A stretch of 64,000 nucleotides of DNA from Cheilinus undulatus (lineage: Eukaryota > Chordata > Actinopteri > Labriformes > Labridae), in the NCBI RefSeq assembly GCF_018320785.1, contig NC_054870.1, positions 6,555,933 through 6,619,932 of the forward strand, in the 5' to 3' direction. Position 1 is the stretch's first letter, and every line of letters begins with the position of its first letter. This document shows, piece after piece, positions 35,701 through 64,000 of the stretch. Below the pieces are notes generated by a model. That model worked only from the letters and a program-made list of their open reading frames with translations, was not told the origin of the DNA and made no database searches. The translations under genes were made by a program, and so were the position numbers.

Positions 35701-36409
35701 CATTATCATCGTCCTCAAACTTTAACAGCACTTATCCAAAATCTGTCAAATGTAGCAAAAAAGTGAATCCAGCATATATAGCTGAATAATCTGTCTACTT
35801 TTTAAAGCCAAAATGAAGTCTGAACTGAGCTGACATAAAGTTTCCTCCTTTATAAAAATAAAGGTTCTTCTCTAAAAGTCAATAATGGCATTTTTTAAAA
35901 CTTAAAGGCCTTTCTGCAGACATTTCAGTAAACCTTTAAAGTACTGCTAAATACTAAAATAATAATTATTTTATTTAAATGCACAGCCTGACATCGTGAC
36001 TCTGAATAGATTAATGGTGCAGCACTGAATAAGTCTTTAGGTACATTAACTTTTCTCATCAGCATTTGGGGTTTTAATCTGTAGAAAGACGGAACTCAGA
36101 GTTCTTTGTTGAACTTATTTAAATGTTAAATAATTAGGAGGTTTATGACACAAACATTAGCCTAAATTTAAACTCTATCTGTGGAGATTTATTTTTATTG
36201 AATCTTCTGAAGAACCATAGTAAATAGCTCTAATATCAAACGCTAGCATCAAAAAATAATAGACAATGGTCTGTTTTTATCTCTCTGACCTCAGTCTTCA
36301 TGTAGCCAGAAGATTCTTCCTCTTTTGTGAATTTTTGACAGATTTCAGTCACTGCCATCCTCAGGAACTCCTCCAAGATGGCGGACACCAGCTGCTCCAC
36401 GGACGACAT
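32743..36409 (-). CDS. C2H2 zinc-finger protein, about 18 fingers, 3 exons
   Basis: Exons in transcript order are 36409-36290, 35486-35381 and 34391-32743; phases join to 624 aa. Residues 1-75 (exons 1-2) are leucine- and glutamate-rich, probably helical or coiled-coil (MSSVEQLVSAILEEFLR, then LQELRRLLEENDELKDKQ); this N-terminus is common in fish polyzinc-finger proteins, and there is no KRAB, SCAN or BTB domain. Residues 76-119 form an acidic linker. From C122 a single exon encodes 18 consecutive finger units. Fifteen fit C-x2-C-x12-H-x3-4-H with TGEKP-like linkers. Unit 3 has lost its second histidine (H-x5-C), unit 4 is CCHC, and the last unit lacks its final histidine near the C-terminus. 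The protein is probably a nuclear sequence-specific DNA-binding factor; its target cannot be read by eye. I cannot assign an orthologue; it sits between apmap and acss1. Confidence 0.88.
35735..35840 (-). repeat. Fragment of the palindromic repeat family
   Basis: aaaaaagtgaatccagca and tagctgaataatctgtctac match the complement of the family core; located in intron 1 of the zinc-finger gene. Confidence 0.55.
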
Positions 36410-36515
36410 TTTATTCAAACTCCGACACAAAAAAAGACCAAACTAAAACTTCATAAACTTTAGAAGAAGGAGGAGGTTAAAAGAGTATTTTCATTCAGCC
36501 GCCATTACTCAGTGT
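36370..36515 (-). promoter_or_regulatory. Zinc-finger gene start region with two YY1-like motifs
   Basis: AAGATGGCGGAC (36375-36386) lies inside coding exon 1 and GCCGCCATTA begins at 36498, about 90 nt upstream of the ATG. Both match the AANATGGCGGC core bound by YY1, often found near start sites of TATA-less genes. The motif matches are seen; function is inferred. Confidence 0.35.
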
Positions 36516-36599
36516 TTCACGACACTTCTGTTCATTGGCGGCAGGTGTCCACAAGACCGGGGAAAAACACCCGCGTGTCCCCCCTGCTGGTAGGAGGTC

Positions 36600-37260
36600 G
36601 TTACTACAATAACAACAACAACAACAACAACAAAAATTAAATAAATAAATAACCATCCAAGCTCATTTCCGCCAGTAAAATGAAGTAAATCAAAACGAAA
36701 TAAAATAAAATATAATAATGTAATTAAACAAAATAACATAAAAGGAACTAAAAGAATACAATAATACGGCAAAAATAATAATAATATGAAATCTTAAAAT
36801 GATAGAATAAAATAGGATAAAACAAAATGAAACAAAAAAGTAAAAAACATAAAAAGAAAATTAAAACAGAATAACATAAAATAGAACAGCTTTAAGGAAA
36901 ATCAATTAAAAATGAAATAAAAATAATACAATAAAAAAATAAAATAAACATAAAATGAAAAAAAATGTAACAAAATAAACTTATAAATGATAAAATACAA
37001 GGACAAAATAAAATAAAGACATTAAATAAGGCAAAAAAAAAAAAAAGAAATTCAAAGAACAAATTAATCAAATGTAGTATGATGAAATAAAATAGAATGA
37101 CAGAATAACATTAAATAATCAAATAAAATACAATAAAAGTTCATCAAATAAAATAGAGGAAAAAATATTAAAAAAATATGAAACAAAAATAATAAAATAT
37201 CAAAAATAAAAAATATTAATTAAGCAAAAAATTAAAGTAAAATAATTCTTAATAAAATGT
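36600..37260. repeat. AT-rich low-complexity tract, (AATAAA)-like
   Basis: Starts with an (ACA)n run (36610-36632) and continues as degenerate aataaaataaaat with almost no C. It separates the zinc-finger promoter from the acss1 3' side. It contains many AATAAA strings, so poly(A) predictions here are meaningless. Confidence 0.85.
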
Positions 37261-38249
37261 AAAGGCTACGCAATTATACCCTATTTCTAATTATTTAATG
37301 GAAACAATTAAACAAATGCTAGTATGAAATATGAAAGACAATTCACAGTGAGATACCAGTTCCCACAGTTGTGTTATCACCTGTTCTTTCACTCATGATT
37401 TTGAACTTTGTCTCATAATGATAATGTTTTACCTGCATGGTTTTAATGTTTTGTCTTCTCATTACAGGTTCTATCTCTGTATTTTAACTTTTCATATTTT
37501 TATGGGCATAATTAGGTAGCCAAAAGTCAGGAGCTAGAGGACATGGCACAAGATCAGCAGGTGACAGGAAGTACTACTTTTCTACAAGCACCACCAAAAT
37601 AGAGGCAAACAGGAAGTTCTTTACAGCAATTTATTGATTTAGAAAAGTGTTTATTATTACCTATCAAAATAAAAGCACAGAAAACAGTGTTTGTTCATCA
37701 GTGAAATTTTATTTCTTCTGTTTAATCAGATCAGCAGAAAAAAACTGATCTGTATAATTTAATGACAAAATAGATTTTAAATAGACCAACTTCGCTGTCA
37801 TAGGCAGATTTAAAAGCTGGATCAGACCTTCTAACATTTTTATAATTATTCTAAGAAATAGTGTTTTGATTAAATCTAAAATAAATAAATGATCAAATTT
37901 CATGATTATTAAGTAAAAAGAGAAAAATGTAAATACTCAAGCTGTCTCGTTACGGCCGAGTCATGATACTCTTCAAATGTATTTTTACATCTGGACAGGA
38001 AAGAGAAGCACAAAGGAAAAAGAAGCATGTAACTGCTGTCGGTGTCCAAAGGGAAGAACCATTTGGCCCCAGTTTAGTCAGAGTGACTGGGATTTAGGGG
38101 CCTCGATAATCAAAAAGACGTACGACAGCAAACTTTCATCGTGTCATCACAGTTCTCCTGTTTATTTCAGTGAGACAATGCCAAGTCCAGTTACAGCTGC
38201 CTGGCTTCACAATCAAAGAGGACAAGGCCTAGTCTGGCTGCATGAAAAG

Positions 38250-38720
38250 GCAAGAATGGAATGTTTTAAAAGCTTTAAAGGTCAACATCATTATCACTGG
38301 CAGAGGATAGAATGTTTAATAGACTTTAAAGGATGACATCATCATCAAAGTCAGATTAAAGAATGTTTCCTACATCTTAAAGGATGACATCATCATCAAA
38401 GGCAGAGGATGGTATTTTTCAACAGCTTTAAAGGACGACATCATTAAAGGCAGAGAATAGCAGAGAATAGAATGTTTTATAAACTTTAAAGGATGACATC
38501 ATTAAAGGCAGAGAATAGCAGAGAACAGAATGTTTTATAAACTTTAAAGGACGACATCATTAAAGGCAGAGAATAGCAGAGAACAGAATGTTTTATAAAC
38601 TTTAAAGGATGACATCATTAAAGGCAGAGTATGGAATATAAGCTATGGAGATGACATCATTTTGAAAGGCAGAGGAGGGAATGTTGGTGAAGCTGGGGAT
38701 GTTGGGGGCTTCTCATCCAT
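38250..38720 (+). repeat. 58-bp tandem array from a dispersed repeat
   Basis: Phase marks TTTTATAAACTTTAAAGG at 38475, 38533 and 38591 give an exact 58-bp period, each unit containing GACATCATTAAAGGCAGAG. The array ends in a segment also found once at 15145-15250 and, inverted, at 10085-10205. Confidence 0.8.
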
Positions 38721-39163
38721 TTTTACCAAATAGTAGGCCATAGTTTGTGACTTTTAGATAAGTGTTTTGAACTCAAAGAAGCGAGGGTTTCTGAAATCAC
38801 TCATGGTGCGTGGTGAAGAGGATTTCTCCTCCAGATTGATCAATGAGGATCATTTAATTAAAATTAATGTTCTTGTTGTGATGCTGTATCTTCCATGAGT
38901 TAGCATGTGCTGGCTAGAAGTGCTACAGAGAAGGCGGTGCTACCATCTCATTAAAGTGTGCTAACTTTAAAATCATCTGCTGTAGAGCTCTCAGAGACAA
39001 TATACCTGACATAAAACTCCTACATGTATTTCTTAATTTTAGAGCCTTAAATATGTTGTTTTCCTACTTGTGGTAGCGGGTAGAACCTTAATGCTGGTAG
39101 AACCCAAATGCTTCCTGTCTCTGGTTCTAATAGAGAAATCATCATGTACCTTGGTCCCATCTG

Positions 39164-39188
39164 CCCCCCCCCCACCCCCCCCCCCACC
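39164..39188 (-). other. Long G tract in the predicted acss1 3' UTR
   Basis: The + strand has 10 C, A, 11 C, A, then CC. On the transcript strand this is two long G runs about 50 nt after the acss1 stop codon. Such tracts can fold into G-quadruplexes. It may also be a length-variable microsatellite. Confidence 0.55.
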
Positions 39189-39238
39189 TCTCCTCTGTGA
39201 TTTAAAAGAGTTCTAAAGGCCAGGATGTTTTTCTTCTT

Positions 39239-63411
<24,173 letters not shown>

Positions 63412-64000
63412 CTGTCAACACAACACACACCTGATTAGTGACAGTCACAATGACCTTTGACCTCTAGGTGGCATGAGTCAGCCCTTTATCTGATTATTCC
63501 ATTTCAATAACATGTATAGATATTTGAGCATCTATGGAAACCTACTGACCCTGTGCTGACTCTGATTGGTTCACTAAACCACCAATCAGAGAGCCTCCTC
63601 TCACAGCAAACAGGCTGCTGCTATGGATCACTGTTTTTACAAAACTCCAGAGCACATTTTAACTGTTTCAGCTCAAGGTTTAGTCTGTCCTGATAACAGT
63701 AACCAAGGAGGCAGAGGCTTGACTAAGGGTTAATAATGTTATCTTAAATGACCCCGTTTGGTCTGAAGGCTGATGTTCCTTCCTCTCCCACATGTTCCTG
63801 GATATGAGCTCGGCTGCTCTGCCTTTCACGCTCCACTTCTCCTTCGGCTCAGCTGACTGGAAATACCATGTTTGGGTTTGGAGTCAGAGTCTGTTTCCTA
63901 AACACAGAGGAGCATGGGGAAGGAGCCTGACCTCTATGATAGAGCTACCAGAGAGCTGCAGCTCAGAAAGGAGAGGTTAGAGTTAAAACAGACTCTGTCT
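63412..64000. other. acss1 intron, nothing recognised
   Basis: Sequence upstream of the first acss1 exon seen here; no further exon with matching phase was found before the window edge. Confidence 0.5.

Noticed and set aside
36600-37260. Cluster of poly(A) signals
   Set aside because: The tract is AATAAA-like low-complexity sequence, so motif hits carry no information.

Overview
The window looks like nuclear DNA from a ray-finned (teleost) fish, probably a percomorph. Coding exons are short, follow GT-AG rules and sit in long introns. The space between them is full of Tc1/mariner, hAT-type and L2-like elements of fish genomes. There are no bacterial operons, CRISPR arrays or rRNA genes, and I could pick out no tRNA gene.

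Four protein genes were assembled exon by exon with consistent reading phases. cst7 (cystatin F-like, + strand, 4892-9752, 4 coding exons, 142 aa) is followed by apmap (- strand, 17241-29936, 9 exons, 412 aa), an unnamed C2H2 zinc-finger gene (- strand, 32743-36409, 3 exons, 624 aa) and the 3' part of acss1, mitochondrial acetyl-CoA synthetase (- strand, 39239-63411 and beyond the right edge, 11 exons, about 479 codons). CST7, APMAP and ACSS1 also lie together on human 20p11, so this is a conserved neighbourhood; the zinc-finger gene between apmap and acss1 looks like an addition. The genes do not form one pathway: a lysosomal protease inhibitor of immune cells, a membrane-bound beta-propeller protein, a DNA-binding protein and an acetate-activating enzyme.

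Region by region: 1-4300 is old transposon debris (a rearranged repeat, then a LINE split by a hAT-type element with an exact 8-bp target duplication). 4320-4740 is a 51-bp minisatellite just upstream of cst7. 9750-17240 is intergenic and repeat-rich. 17241-29936 is apmap, with a 30-bp tandem array and a short Tc1-type inverted-repeat element in its introns. 29690-30515 is the CpG-rich apmap promoter plus a small repeat. 30792-31743 is a hAT-type element. 32743-36409 is the zinc-finger gene. 36600-38720 is AT-rich sequence and a 58-bp array. 39239-64000 is acss1, whose introns hold a 1.6-kb inactive Tc1 element, a second copy of the short Tc1-type element split by an L2-like LINE, several small hAT-type elements, a 72-bp minisatellite and three unique stretches that may be conserved regulatory sequence.

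I found no convincing undescribed molecular system. The most useful leads are the loss of the dimer-forming cysteines in cst7, a recurrent long-palindrome repeat family, the nested-insertion pair, the candidate non-coding elements in acss1 introns, and a G-rich tract in the predicted acss1 3' UTR.
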